The translations under genes and the position numbers were made by a program. A stretch of 64,000 nt of DNA from Pseudo-nitzschia pungens. Taxonomy: Eukaryota > Bacillariophyta > Bacillariophyceae > Bacillariales > Bacillariaceae. The notes beneath the pieces are model-generated. The model searched no databases. It saw only the letters and a list, made by a program, of their open reading frames with translations, and was not told the origin of the DNA. The first letter of the stretch is position 1; the number at the start of each line of letters is the position of its first letter. The stretch is taken from NCBI GenBank assembly GCA_037355855.1, contig CM074758.1, positions 9,459,001 through 9,523,000 on the forward strand, read 5' to 3'. This document shows, piece by piece, positions 10,377-23,800 of this stretch.

Positions 10377-12636
10377 ACCGTAAAACGAATTAAAACGAAA
10401 CGAAACGAAACGATATGAAATCATTTCAAATCAAATCAAAGTAATGATAGCCATGCACGAAAGCCGAACGCAGAGCACATGAAGTAGGACAAACTATTCC
10501 AGAAGACACGATGAAGTCCGTCGTAACATCTTCTCTGCGAAGAGACTAACCAGAGATAATGGAGGGATGAATTGTTTTCCAGAAAACTCAAGGGAAACAG
10601 AAACGATAATCCCGCAGAGGCAAACACCGGAGGGTAAGCGATTATTACGCATATCTGTAGAAACAAGATCGGATCAGAACTATGTTCGGTCGTACGTGAA
10701 GAGGACTATTGCAACCAGAATTTATCATGGCCGCAACCACAAACGCACTCAAACAGAATTATAAATAATAATAATAATGTCAAAAGGAAAAGAGCGTATC
10801 AACAAACGTTTTTTCCCTTTTGATTTGTGCAATCTAAATGATCCTATCACTCAATTCTCTTTCAAAAATACACTCGTACTAGGGATGGATTGCTGTATGT
10901 CATTCTGCAATCGTAGAGAGACCAAAAGTTTCCAAAGAACTCGTCAGTTGTTACAACCCTCGGTTGTTGCATAACTGTCATCTTACAAGAACTTCACCGG
11001 GACGCAACACGGGAAAGAGCCTACCGACAAATAGATTTCTCGGCTTGTCGATGCGGATGCGGATGCGGATGCGGATGGGGTCGTCGGTGAATCGAACAAG
11101 TGCAGTCCGGCAACCATTACGAGGATTCGTTTTCGCTAACGGACCCGGAGATTGAGAGCACTGCTAGCGCGTATGCTTGTCGGTCGTTCCGGAGTTGAGT
11201 CAGTTGAATTTTTGAGATTTGATACTGACGACCATGAACCGCACCATTGATCGAAGGCAGACTCGTCGTCTCTCCTGCAATGCAATTTGGTGCCAAAATT
11301 AAAATTGTGGAGAGACTGCTGCTGACTGCTACTATGTCCTGATGGTGTGTCCTGTCTGTTGTTGCATCTAGCAGTAGGATGAGAGAATGTCCTCTGGATC
11401 CTCCAAAATGATGCGTCCTTTCACAAAGATTTTTTTGTCAAGCAAGTTGATTCAATGACAGCATTGCTCTCGGCTGATTGTTGAGAAATTAGTTGATTAG
11501 CTACTTGTCGTATCAATCATGATAGTACTACTAGCAGTACCATCACTATCATGAAGCACCACCAGCCCCAGCAGAAATAGTACTAATGTTGTATTAGCTC
11601 CTCCTAATGTAGAAATCCTAGTAGTATGACGAGATGCTGATATCTTGCTGGACAACAAGAAGAAGATCGTGCGTTGATATCCTCGCCGTCATTGCTGGTG
11701 GTCAGCACGAGAGAACAACAACAACAACAACAACAGCACATCGTGTGCTGGCAACAGTGAGTATCCAGAGGATACTAATCAAGCGCTATTGCATACACTT
11801 AGATACTACAAAATACTCCCCTTTAGAGGTACAAAGGAGGATTGGCTGATAGGGAGGGCATGATAGGGTGCTTAATTTAATGGTACTTCGTATTTTACTA
11901 CTGGAAAGATGCTCACAATGGGTATCTATCGTATGAATAGGCCCGATCAGTTTTTAAAAATGCCAAACAATGACTCCAAATCGGATGCACGACTCACGAA
12001 GGTATGATGTAAACCTTAATTACGAATGTTCCGTAAGCCTTAACTTATCCTGCTCTTGTTTCAAAGGGATCCAATCTTGCAAGTTTGATACGATCGCGCA
12101 AGTTGTCGAACTGGTGTAATTGCCCCAGAGCACAGTCGTGTCAAGTTGCGGAAAACATCGTGACTTGATCTCACTCGTCGACGAAGACGGCATAATTATT
12201 CCGTCTATCTTCACAAAGAACAAGATCCAACGTCCGAGTGTCACAAAGAAACGGAACGTCCAAACTGGACGAAAGGCTAATCGAGTGGGCAGATTTTTGT
12301 GACAATCGGTCCCTTTAGAGGAAGGATGTTTATTGGAGGCGGCTAGTTTGAAATCGCAGTACCGCTTCGAGTCGTTTCGGAGTCGACAGATTTGTGATTT
12401 GTGTCGGTACTTTTTGCAGGAAAAGGAGTGCAATTCCACCCAAATAGTAACGGTTACCATCCGCAACAAAGCAGCAAGATTTTGGAGCTTGATATTGATC
12501 TCATCGCGTGTCGTCATACCTAATTTCACGACCAATATAAGAATCGAATTCGAATACAGCGATAGACTAGATCAGTGGCTCACCACCCAACAACAAAGAT
12601 TACAGACCAGGAACTGGATCTCTCCTTCCTTTCACC
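10377..12636. other. Intergenic, about 2.3 kb, with simple repeats
   Basis: (AAACG)n and AAATC words occur at 10384-10440, (GATGCG)n at 11048-11077 and (AAC)n at 11713-11735. A 9-bp perfect inverted repeat, CATGATAGT / ACTATCATG, lies at 11519-11527 and 11545-11553 with a 17-nt loop. No supportable gene: ORFs near 12020-12535 lack domains. Confidence 0.5.
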
Positions 12637-15600
12637 ATGAGAAGTTTTACGATTCCCAAGCCCCTGAGCAGCAGCAAGTCCAAGAGATCCGCGTCGGTAT
12701 CGAGGGAGTCCAGCAGCAAAGCCCTCGACCAGCAAGAGATGGGACAAGGTGGATTCACGTCCCTGGACAAGGAAACCATCATGCAACCCAGCAGCATGAT
12801 GAGCATCGTTAGCAGCGTGCGGTCTACCGCAGCCGATCCCCGCGATGCCACCAGCAGTACGATGCGCAGTACCCCCGACCGGGAGATCCTCCGGCGGGCA
12901 GGCGAGTACACCGACAGCGACGATGGCTCGCAGGAAATGGACACCTATTACAACGTTGAGGAGTCCCCGCGAGCGAGACACTTCGCCTCACCTCCGGCCA
13001 AGCTCACCAAGAGCGTCACCTACTCGACGAAATACGTCCGGGATCCCAACGAATACCCGCAGGAGGAGGCAAATAGCAGCTCACTGAGCGTGGTGAACCT
13101 CCCACCGTCCATGCCGTCATCCGGCAATTTTCAAACAAAAGAGGAGCCGGTGGCAGCCGTGATTGATTCCAGGGCCACACTGCCCCCCACTCCCAAACAC
13201 ACCGTCAAATCGCAGGTCAGGGACGAGTTTTACCGGGTCGAGGTGTCTCCGGACGTTAACCGGTACGCCTCTCCCCACGCCAAGTACACCAAGAGTGTGA
13301 CCTACTCCACCAGATACGCCAGGGATCCGTCCGAGCACCAAGAATCGGACAAGGAAATGTCGGTGGTCAACCTTCCCCGATCCGTCACCAATCTCTCCCA
13401 GAGCATCCACCCGACGGTTACAGAAGACGACTTTTACGACGTGCAGGTCTCGCCGAGCGTCCAGCGATACGAGTCCCCCGTTCCCAAGGGTAGCGGTAGC
13501 GTAACTTTTTCGACCAAGTTTATCCGGGATCCCAACTACGACGACGAGGTAGCTCTGGTGGATCTTCCAGAGAGCACCCAGGCTGCCCTAAAGGCGCCAC
13601 AACCCGCCGGCACTCCGTCCCTGCGACGAACGCTGAACAATACCATGGAAACAGTGGAGAACTCCTCTCCCGAAACGAAATCGACCAATGAGACCGGATC
13701 GCCATCGTATATTTCCGCCACGAGCAGCAGCGGAGGGAGCTTCTCCCTGGGCGGCAGCTCTCACGAAAGTTCGCAGCCCGCCTCGGGGCGACGATTCGGA
13801 CGTGGAAGTGCCTTTAGCCCCACGGATCCCGACGCCAAGCACATCAACCGAATCGTCGACAATGCCTCCTCCGCCTCGAGCGGGAATATGGATGCAACCA
13901 TGGATTCCCAATTTTCGTTGCAGTCCGAGGGAGTGTCGACGGGAGTGTCGACGGAGGGAGACGAATACTATGACGTTCAGGAGTCTCCCCGTGCCAGTGC
14001 AGTGATGGCGATATCCAATCCCAGCATGGTTTCTTCCGCATATCCCCCAAGCCACCACGCCGACTACAACGACAGCGCCCACGCCAACGACATTTTGGGT
14101 TACGGCAACAACCTCAACTACAGCACCGACGACCTTCCGAGCTCCATCTCCGCCAAGACCGGATCGTCCACCCTGTTCTTCGCAAAAGATTCGACCTCAT
14201 CAAGCTCCGTGGCGGCCCATTCCGGTTCGCTCCTGTATTCCAGTGAATCGGGAGCCACCATCATTGACAGCACCGGAACTCTCAGCGAAAGCAACCGGAT
14301 GTATTTCACGGCGCTCAAGGGAGACGGCAGCAAGCGTCCTCCCGAGCGAAGAAAGCCCAAGAAATCCTTTGTGGAGCGCAACTTGAACTACGGCAAACAG
14401 GTGGGGGCGAACCAGCAGCAACTGCAGCAGCAACAACAACAATACCAACAATACCAACAATACCAACAACAATACCAACAATACCAACAGCAAGGCGGTG
14501 CAGAATTCGACAGCGAATTCCCAATCGATCCGGATGGTCAGATCCCTTTTGAAGACAACTATTCCACCCACGGAGAGAGTTTGGCACCCACCCCAGACGA
14601 CGAGAACGATTTGAACAGTTATGAAAAATTAGGGAACGAAAGCCTCCAAGGTTCCACGGCGGACCAAAACACAGGATCCTCCCCCACTAGGTCGTCCACA
14701 ACTCCTCCCACAGGCGAAGAAGAAAAAGAAGAGGAAGAAGCTCCGGGAAGCGGTGGAGAGGATGAAACTGTGGAGGTGGAGCTCGGGGAACCAGAGCAAT
14801 CGTCTTCCAGCGATTCGTCTACAGCAGGTCCCAAGCATTCGCCATTTCCGTCTGTGCCCTTGCTGATCTGCTTGGTCGTGTCGATTGTGTTGGCCCTGGG
14901 TGGCCTCGTCGGCGGTTTGACCTACTATATGTGGGACAAGGAAACCCTCGATCCAATTCGTCCACCGTCTGCGGCTCCGGTTCCGGGAGCACCACCGGTT
15001 CCTCCCGATATCAGTAACGGCATGGGGCCACCGAGCGGGGCTCCCGAGCTTCCCAGCGATGAGCAGCTCCTGACATTCTTTGCATCGGTGGTCGGCAATG
15101 GCGTCTTTGATAAGACTACAACTGCTGGAAAAGCAGCGAACTGGATGTTGAACGACGACCCTATCAAAACAGGGGTTCCTCGATCCTTAGACGGATGGAT
15201 CCAGCGTTATTTACTGGTATACACGTATTACGCTACCACTGACAACAGATCCGCCCTGTGGCTCTCCTGCAATCCCTCATTAGAGAGTACAGCGGACCAG
15301 AGCGAGGAGGATGCCTGTCAGTTCACCTATCCCACGGAACTTCCCGGAGGAAAGGTAATCTACGACCTGGTTCCCTCCCACCGCTGGTTGAGTGGCACGG
15401 ACGAATGCCAATGGGGAGGAGTCGCGTGCGGTACAACCGTTATCGATCCCCTAACAGGAAATTCCAGGCTGGCGGTCACCTCGATCGTTCTTGCCGACCA
15501 ATACCTGATGGGATCGATCGTCACGGAACTCACGGCACTGCCGGAATTGGAAGTTCTCGACTTGTCCCACAACGGCCTGAAGGGAACCCTGAGCGACTCG

Positions 15601-16326
15601 TTCCGGTCTCTCCAGACGCTGCGACTGCAGTACAACAAAATCAGCGGCACCATTCCCGCCAACTTTTTCGACGACGTGAGCGTCATGAAAGAACTCAACG
15701 TCGGATCCAATTCCATGACCGGAACGATTCCCGACAGAGTTGCATTTGCCTCGCAGATGACCGGTCTATTTCTCTTCGAAAACGAATTCACGGGAACGAT
15801 ACCAATCCTGGGCCAGATGCCACTGATCACCTTCCAGGGCAACAGCAACAAGTTCACCGGCATGATGCCCTTTGACTACGATTTCGGTGGAATGTGGCCA
15901 GCGACCCTGACCACCTGGTGGGCCTTTGACAACCAATTGACCGGAGCCATCAGCGAGAACCTGGGATTCCTCTCCAGCCTGGAGGACTTCCGTGTGCAGG
16001 AAAACAGGCTCACGGGATCCATTCCCGAGTCGATCCAACAATTGTCGCGAATGTTCCGTTTCGAGGTTCAATCGAACTCGCTCAGGGGCACCGTTCCGGA
16101 GGGCATCGGAATACTTCCCGTGCTTCGGGACGTGCGGTTGCAAAACAACGCGTTGACGGGCACCGTTCCCACAGATCTTTGTTTCCTGACGTCGATGGAA
16201 TTGCTGGAGGCCGATTGCCTTGGAATCCCCGACAACGCGTTCGAGTTGGAACCAACGCCACAGATCGAATGCTACTGTTGCACAACCTGCTGCAATCCGG
16301 ACGCGAAAGAATGCATCACGTATTGA
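12637..16326 (+). CDS. Single-pass membrane leucine-rich repeat protein, no kinase
   Basis: One uninterrupted 1229-codon exon starting at TTCACCATGAG. There is no signal peptide. Residues 1 to about 735 are Ser/Thr/Pro-rich and contain four related blocks (near 102, 196, 264 and 442) with the pattern D-x-Y/F-Y-x-V-x-x-SP and a following SVTYSTKY. A Gln run (QQYQQYQQ) lies near 593-620. One membrane segment spans about 739-763, and a Pro-rich stalk follows. The C-terminal ectodomain has a Cys-capped entry (DECQWGGVAC), then about ten plant-type LRRs of the L-x-x-L-x-x-N-x-L-x-G-x-I/V-P form (about 948-1190), and ends in a Cys-rich cap (CYCCTTCC). The type II topology with a large cytosolic tail and external LRRs is common in diatoms. 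Ligand and partners are unknown; recognition or adhesion is inference. It lacks a kinase domain, so signalling would need partners. Confidence 0.88.
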   Translation: MRSFTIPKPLSSSKSKRSASVSRESSSKALDQQEMGQGGFTSLDKETIMQPSSMMSIVSSVRSTAADPRDATSSTMRSTPDREILRRAGEYTDSDDGSQEMDTYYNVEESPRARHFASPPAKLTKSVTYSTKYVRDPNEYPQEEANSSSLSVVNLPPSMPSSGNFQTKEEPVAAVIDSRATLPPTPKHTVKSQVRDEFYRVEVSPDVNRYASPHAKYTKSVTYSTRYARDPSEHQESDKEMSVVNLPRSVTNLSQSIHPTVTEDDFYDVQVSPSVQRYESPVPKGSGSVTFSTKFIRDPNYDDEVALVDLPESTQAALKAPQPAGTPSLRRTLNNTMETVENSSPETKSTNETGSPSYISATSSSGGSFSLGGSSHESSQPASGRRFGRGSAFSPTDPDAKHINRIVDNASSASSGNMDATMDSQFSLQSEGVSTGVSTEGDEYYDVQESPRASAVMAISNPSMVSSAYPPSHHADYNDSAHANDILGYGNNLNYSTDDLPSSISAKTGSSTLFFAKDSTSSSSVAAHSGSLLYSSESGATIIDSTGTLSESNRMYFTALKGDGSKRPPERRKPKKSFVERNLNYGKQVGANQQQLQQQQQQYQQYQQYQQQYQQYQQQGGAEFDSEFPIDPDGQIPFEDNYSTHGESLAPTPDDENDLNSYEKLGNESLQGSTADQNTGSSPTRSSTTPPTGEEEKEEEEAPGSGGEDETVEVELGEPEQSSSSDSSTAGPKHSPFPSVPLLICLVVSIVLALGGLVGGLTYYMWDKETLDPIRPPSAAPVPGAPPVPPDISNGMGPPSGAPELPSDEQLLTFFASVVGNGVFDKTTTAGKAANWMLNDDPIKTGVPRSLDGWIQRYLLVYTYYATTDNRSALWLSCNPSLESTADQSEEDACQFTYPTELPGGKVIYDLVPSHRWLSGTDECQWGGVACGTTVIDPLTGNSRLAVTSIVLADQYLMGSIVTELTALPELEVLDLSHNGLKGTLSDSFRSLQTLRLQYNKISGTIPANFFDDVSVMKELNVGSNSMTGTIPDRVAFASQMTGLFLFENEFTGTIPILGQMPLITFQGNSNKFTGMMPFDYDFGGMWPATLTTWWAFDNQLTGAISENLGFLSSLEDFRVQENRLTGSIPESIQQLSRMFRFEVQSNSLRGTVPEGIGILPVLRDVRLQNNALTGTVPTDLCFLTSMELLEADCLGIPDNAFELEPTPQIECYCCTTCCNPDAKECITY
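14414..14494 (+). repeat. In-frame CAA/TAC-rich microsatellite (poly-Gln/Tyr)
   Basis: Tandem CAACAATAC words inside the LRR gene encode Q-Q-Y repeats and are probably length-polymorphic. Confidence 0.85.
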
Positions 16327-17845
16327 ATTGAACACAAATAGAGGAACGAATGGACAAAACGAACACAGACTCCTAGCGAGCGGAAAGGCACGTTGGATTC
16401 CTGTAGTAGTGGACTCGAAGCTAAGGAAGTTCCGAGGTCTGCAACCCTGCTATATCCTATTGTACATGTACTATATATTAGTTTGTAGAATGTTACTGAC
16501 GAAACATCACAAACATTGGATTACCTTGTTCGAATGCCATCACTGGTGTAACTGGCCTATGGCTAGTTAGTCACATATCCCATATATAGATTCTTGCAAG
16601 AACTGCAAGTACACCCCTTCATTCGATGTAGCACTTCGACGTCCGGTCACTGTAATCTCAACCCTCTTCTGACTGCGGTATTTCCAAATGCAAATCGACT
16701 GAACAATGCATCGAGTAAGGCTACTTTCTAGCTTGTCTCGGTCGGGACATACTGTACGAGTATTTGTTCCTCTGACTGCAGTAAGCAGTAAGTACACTTA
16801 TGTCATAGTACCATACCGTTGCACCTGACTAAAAGTGTTTCGGAGTATCGGTTTTGACCTTCCAAACGACAACGCGCATCGTCTTGATTCCGAAGAATGC
16901 AGAACGGAAGAAAGGAATGTGAATGAAACATCATCAAACTTGTTTCCGGTCGTGACACTCGATCGCAACGACGACTCGAGGTCATTTCCGAACAAAGGCT
17001 GTTGTTCTTGTCCAATCCTACGTTAGCGAGGCATGCCCGATTCTGGTCGCACAAACAACAGCCTCGTTTCGTTTGGGGTTCATACAAAAGATTTTGCATG
17101 TGCTTTATGACATTCAACGGAAGTTCTACGGAAAGATCCTACCTAAGTTTTTCCCTCCAACGTAGATATTCGAGCACGCGCGAGTCCGGACATGCATGCA
17201 AGCTTTGTGAAAGGAGAAAGTCAGAATGCCGCATGTCAAAATCGGTACCGGTACCGGTATGTACCGACATCCACGGTAAACCGTACCTGGTAAGTGTAGG
17301 ATACGGAGAAGTTGTGGTACAATAATTACAAATACCACCGGTCTTTGTACGGTAAATTAATCTCAACTTAGGGAAGGTTCCAAAACAAGAGAAAAGCCGC
17401 GTTGTTTATTGGCGAGCACGACACATGATTTTTTTGCAATGATTTGATTGAAGTAAACCTTACGTGATGTACCGGTATGCGTTCAATTTAGTGCCCGTTT
17501 TCGAAGGGTGCAACTCAAATTCTTCACCTCCTAACCGATCCGTTCCCCACTGTTTGCTGATCTCGAGATAAGACTTACTGACACCAGCACCAGCACCAGC
17601 ACCAGCACCCATACCGTAACGTAACGTAACGTAACGTACCTCCAATCCTCCGTACACCAAGACTGGAGTGAGTATCGCAGCTTCAACAAGCGATACGATA
17701 GAACGAGAGGAGGAGTTCCCTGGACACCACTAAAAAATAATAAGATTGCCAATAGCTGTTTTTGTTGTACGAATGATTCCGACACAACTGCGAGAGACGA
17801 CAGAGTAGATACAATACAGTAACAGCTGTACGCTCCAAAAATAGT
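16327..17845. other. Intergenic, about 1.5 kb
   Basis: Spacer with ACCGGTACCGGTA words near 17245-17290, (CACCAG)n at 17580-17610 and (GTAAC)n at 17614-17637. No supportable gene was seen. Confidence 0.5.
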
Positions 17846-20800
17846 ATGGAAGGAGAGAAAGCCGATGCTGCTGCGGCTCCAGAGGAGGGAGCTTCGAAGG
17901 TGACCTCCAAGAGACGATCCCGCAACCTCCGAGCGGCAGCTAGTCTGTCCAAAAAGAAAGCGGCAGCTGCTTCCAACAACACCGACGATGATATCCAGAA
18001 CGTCGCGGAAGGCCTCGCCATCACAACGGCATCGTCGGGCATCGAAATATCCACCATCGCTCCCACCGCCTCGAAAAAGGACAAAAAGCTCTCCAAGCAA
18101 CAGTCCAAGAGAATTCCGAAGGCTTCGAAACCGGGAGACAACGACGATGCATCCACCAAAAAGTCCAAAAAGAAGAAAAAGTCCATCGAGAGTAGCACCT
18201 CCGACGGTTCCTCGGTGGTTGCCGATGAGAAAAAGACCAAGAAGAAGAAGAAAAGCAGCTTATCTGGCAGTGGAGATGGCGGAAGCAGCAGCAAGGCGGA
18301 TCAGCAGTCGTCGGATGCAGCTGCTATCGTGCTGCCGCTTTCGCCCAAGAAGAAAACCAAGAAGGAGAAACGGGCCAGCGGCAGCAACAGTTTGCCGCCT
18401 CCGGGGTCTCCCGGGAAAAAGACCCGGAGGAAGAGCAAATCCGCGAAATACACCGAGCTGCTGGAGGACTCGTCGGACGGCGACGACAAGCTCCCTCCGC
18501 AAGCTCTGCAACCAACACCAGAGATACCGGAGGAAATAGAAGGGGACACCGAGTCGGACTTTGCCACGCTGGTAACCAATGCCTTTGCGGGTTGCGTCGG
18601 AGACAAGCCAATTGACTACGAGGCCGAAATGGCGGCATCCGCGTCCCAGGACTCCTTGAATCAGGCTGCCCCGGCGGAAAACGATCCATTCGCCGATGCT
18701 CCGGAGCAACCCCAAGCGCCAGCAACCCCAAGCGCCAGCGGGCGTCCAGCCAGAGTCGCAACCATCGGGCCCTACGATACCAAAACTGGAGCCTTCGGGG
18801 CAAGAACGACCGAGCATCGGAAGCGATCACCGATCGCTGCTGGACGACAGCAGTGGGATAGGGAAGCGTCCCGAGGATTCCGAGTCGAATACCGATGTCC
18901 CCGATAGCTCCAATGCCGAATCCCGGAGGCCATCGCCTTTGGCCACCAGGCCTTCCCCGGTCAGCAGCAACAGTGGCAGAATGAACACGACGGGGCCGGG
19001 ATCTTCCGACGATGAGTCGAACGTCGCGGCTGGTGACAGCAGCAACGAGCCGGGGTGGGTGAAGAAAAAACGGGAATTCATGATGAAAGGTATGTTGAGT
19101 TCCAGCAAGAGCACCAGCAAGGCACCTGCAAATCCAACGGAACCCCTCTCTCCCGCCACCAAGGATTCTAAACCTGTGACCGAGAGCAAGCTCTCTCCGT
19201 GGACTTCGGCGCGAGGGTCTCTGAAACCTACCACCAATGAGGTAGTCAAGGAAGCGATACCGAAGACCGAGGGGAATGCGGAGCCGTCGTGGGTGCAGAA
19301 GAAGAATAACCCCCCGGAATCGCAACCCAAAGAACCAGCTGTAGATCCTGTCAAACCTCAGAAGCAAGAACCAGAATGGGTACAGAAGAAGCAGGGTATG
19401 CTCAAAAGCCAACAATTACCATCCAAAGAACCAGTCGCTGACGAGGGGGATTCGGTCAAGCCGCCACAGAAAGAACCAGAATGGGTACAGAAGAAGCAAG
19501 GTATGCTAAAGAGCAAACAACCACCACCCAGCGAGTCATCAACGAGTGGGCAGGATTCCGTCGATTCGCCAAAGACAGAGCCCGAATGGATGCAGAAGAA
19601 ACAAGGAACGCTCAAGAGCAAACAACCACAACCACCAGAGATCAAGGATCCTGTGCAGTCGCAGACGAACGAGCCAGAATGGGTGCAGAGGAAAAAAAGC
19701 ATGCTGAATAGCCCAAAGTTGCCATCCAAAGAAGTTTCAAAAGACATCACCGAAACTTTAAAACCCCAAACGCAAGAACCTGAATGGGTCCAGAAGAAGA
19801 AGGCCGCAGAGAGAAGTCAACAATTACCTGTGAAAAAACCATCAACATGGGGTCAGGAATTCAGTCAAATCGGAGAAGCAAGAACCAGAATGGGTCAAGA
19901 AAAAGAACTTATTGAACAGCCAAAAACCAGCTGAAGCGGAGGCAACCAACTTAGGTTCAGCGACCAAGGAGGTCAAGAAGGATATTACCAAAGCATCTCC
20001 TTGGGCAGCGGTCAGAAAATCTCTGAAGAACAAAGACTTCCTGGCAAACTACCAACAACCAGGTGAAAAAGGAAAGGGTGACGACCAGAATTCAGTCGTT
20101 TCGCAGAAGCAGGAGCCAGAATGGGTCAAGAAGAAGAAAGACATTCTGACGGATCAGAAAACATCGGCAGAGACAGGAGCAGCGCAAACGGATGTGAACA
20201 GTGTCGTCAAACCCGAGAAGCAGGAGCCTGAATGGGTCAAGAAGAAGAAAGACATTCTGACAGATCAGAAACCGTCTGCAGAGACAGGAGCAGCGCAAAC
20301 GGATGTGAACAGTGTCGTCAAACCCGAGAAGCAGGAGCCTGAATGGGTCAAGAAGAAGAAAGCTATGCTGCAGAGCCAGAAGTCGATACCAGTGGGAGAT
20401 ACGGTTAGCACAAGTGCGTCGGTAAGCAAAGAGGTCGAGAAGGATGTGCCAAAAGCGTCTCCTTGGGCAGCAGTCAGGAAATCTCTGAAAAATAAAGATT
20501 TCCTGGCAAACTACAAACAACCACCAGAAGACACAACGGATGGTCAGGAGTCAATCCAATCGAAGACGCAGGCACCAGAATGGGTGAAAAAGAAGCAGGA
20601 TATGCTCAAGAGCCAGAAACCCCAACCAGCACCAGCAGTGCCGACAGAGGTAAAGGTTCCTGAGAAGCCACTAAAGCAAGAACCGGAATTCGTGCAGAAG
20701 AAAAAGGATATATTGAAAAGTCCGCAACCACCACCACCACGAGAAGAACAAAAGGAAGCACACATTGATGAAAAGGATTCAATGAAGTCACAAAAGCAGG

Positions 20801-23800
20801 AACCGAGAATGGGCGCAAAAGCAGAACGACGCGCTGGCTAGTAAACAATCATCATCCGAAGCAGAGACAGCTAGCGTAACATCCGGGGCAGCGATGAATA
20901 GTAAGAAGAAAAGCGTCGCAACGCCATCACCGTGGTCAATGGTCAGGAAGTCACTGAAAAACAAAGATTTTCTAGCAAACTACCAGTCGCCACCAGACGA
21001 GGATTCCATTAAGTCGCAAAAGCAAGAACCAGAATTCGTACAGAAGAAAAAGCTTTTGTTGAAGGGCCAAACAGCACCACAGCTAGACGAACAAGAACCA
21101 CCGAGTGATGAACAGGATTCGATCAAATCACAGAAGCAAGAACCAGAATTCATGCAGAAGAAAAGGGCCATGTTGAAGGACCAACCACCTCCACTGGAAA
21201 AAGAACAAGAACCAGCAGTAGATGAACAGGATTCGATCAAATCACAGAAGCAAGAACCAGAATTCGTGCTGAAGAAAAAGCTTTTGTTGAAGGGCCAAAC
21301 AGCGCCACAGCCAGAAGAAGAAGAAACATCAACTGATGAAAAAGATTCCATCAAGTCGCAAAAGCAAGAACCAGAATTCATGCAGAAGAAAAGGGCCATG
21401 TTGAAGAACCAACCACCTCCACTGGAAAAAGAACAAGAACCAGCAGCAGATGAACAGAATTCGATCAAGTCACAGAAGCAAGAACCAGAATGGGCGCAGA
21501 AGAAAAGGGCCATGTTGAAGAGCACACATTCATCGGCTCCTGAAAGTGATACAGCCAGTGCATCTTCATCTGCATCCAAAGATACAAAGAAGGAATGTAC
21601 CAAAGGTATCTCCTTGGGCAGCGGTGAGGAAATCTCTTAAAAACAAGGATTTTCTAGCAAACTACCAATCGCCGCCAGAAGAGGTGAAGACAGATGGTCA
21701 GGATTCCATCAAGTCACAGAAGCAAGAACCAGAATGGGCGCAGAAGAAAAGGGCCATGTTGAAGAGCACACATTCATCGGCTCCTGAAGGTGATACAGCC
21801 AGTGCATCTTCATCTGCATCCAAAGATACAAAGAAGGGTGTGAAGACAGATGGTCAGGATTTGATCAAGTCACAGAAGCAAGAACCAGAATTCGTGCAGA
21901 AGAAAATGGCCATGTTGAAGAGCACACAGTCACCGGCTCCTGAAAGTGATACAGCCAGTGCATCTTCATCTGCATCCAAAGATACAAAGAAGAATGTACC
22001 AAAGGTATCTCCTTGGGCAGCGGTGAGGAAATCTCTTAAAAACAAGGATTTTCTAGCAAACTACCAATCACCACCAGAAGAGGTGAAGACAGATGGTCAG
22101 GATTCCATCAAGTCACAGAAGCAAGAACCAGAATGGGCGCAGAAGAAAAGGGCCATGTTGAAGAGCACACATTCATCGGCTCCTGAAGGTGATACAGCCA
22201 GTGCATCTTCATCTGCATCCAAAGATACAAAGGAGGGTGTGAAGACAGATGGTCAGGATTCGATCAAGTCACAGAAGCAAGAACCAGAATTCGTGCAGAA
22301 GAAAAGGGCCATGTTGAAGAGTACACAGTCATCCGGCTCCTGAAGGTGATACAGCCAGTGCATCTTCATCTGCAGCCAAAGATACAAAGAAGGATGTGCC
22401 AAAGGTATCTCCTTGGGCAGCGGTGAGGAAATCTCTTAAAAACAAGGATTTTCTAGCAAACTACCAATCGCCGCCAGAAGAAGGAACAACAAATCACGAC
22501 AATAATAGTCTTGATCACAGCACTGGCTCTCGAAGGAAGCCACTAGAACCACCTGGACTACGGCCTCTGTACGTAAATCCTCCAGGCACAACCGGAAAAT
22601 CGGGAAAATCTCTTTGGGCGCAGAAGAAAGCTAACGTTGTTGGCAGTGGTGAAAAGAAGTTCGAGGATGAAATCAGCGCTGGCGGTCTTCAGGATGCCCA
22701 CCCGCCGTTGGCGGCTTCGAAACAGAGGGGAAAGCAAGCTGGTTCAATGTACGGAGGTGTGGTCGAATCGGCTGGGGTATCGGTTGCATCGCAAAATACG
22801 AGACAATCCAAAAATTCGGGGAAAATTTTTCGAACCAAGAGCAATGATAGTATTGGTTCGTTGGAAAGCAAAGATAGCAGTTATGCCGGTGCGAGTCATC
22901 GCGATCGGGTGGCGGCATATCTTGGAAAGACTGCCGCAGGAGCAGGAACAACACCGTCTATGTCCATAAGCAACATCGAATTAATTTCGAAAAAGAATCC
23001 TTCGCTGCTTGCCGTGCCGTCTGCGCAGCGAACTGGCAACCTTAAAAGCAAATCGACATTTGTGTCAAGCGGTGCGTACGATATCGTCGCAGCCCCAAGT
23101 GACTTATCTCACTCTGTTGATGATGGTGTATCGCTAGAAGACAGATCATTGTTATTTAGTAGGTCAGCTTCTTCTGGTGCATACGATGATGAAGCAATGC
23201 TCCTTGAGGCGTCAGCTCCATTACTGAGCGTTAAAGATCGAATGAAAGCCTGGAACAAAACCTCCGCGACGAAGTCGTCGAGAGGTGCTTTGTCTGGGGA
23301 AGCAAAGGAAGGTGAGGATCGAAGTGTGACCAGCTATTGACGAAAGATCTCACGCAAATAATTCCGTGTCGAGAGCCGAAAGCGATGCCCCAAGCAAAGC
23401 ACACAAACGGACTGCCTCGTCATCAGCTGTTCCAGAATACGCCGCCAGTCGGTCGGCACTAAAGAAGGTTACACCTCCCGAGGATTTCCTAGAAGCTGCT
23501 GAAAGAGAAGAGGAAAAACTTGTTGACGAATCGGTGGAATCGGCAAAACCGAGATCCACTACGGAATGGCTAGCGTATGAATCTGGAGGCACTCTTCCCA
23601 GACCGAAAATACCCACGCTTACTGTGCCGATCGAATCTGAAGGCAAGACGGACCAGGACGCTAATGAGAGCACAAGTCATAACGTGTCGTCCGCATCTTC
23701 TCTTTACTCTGGAACAAAGCTAAAGAATGTCGAGAAACCCCAGGAAGATAAATGGAAAAACTACCGAGATGATATGATTGCGGGCAAACGTGGCTCCTTG

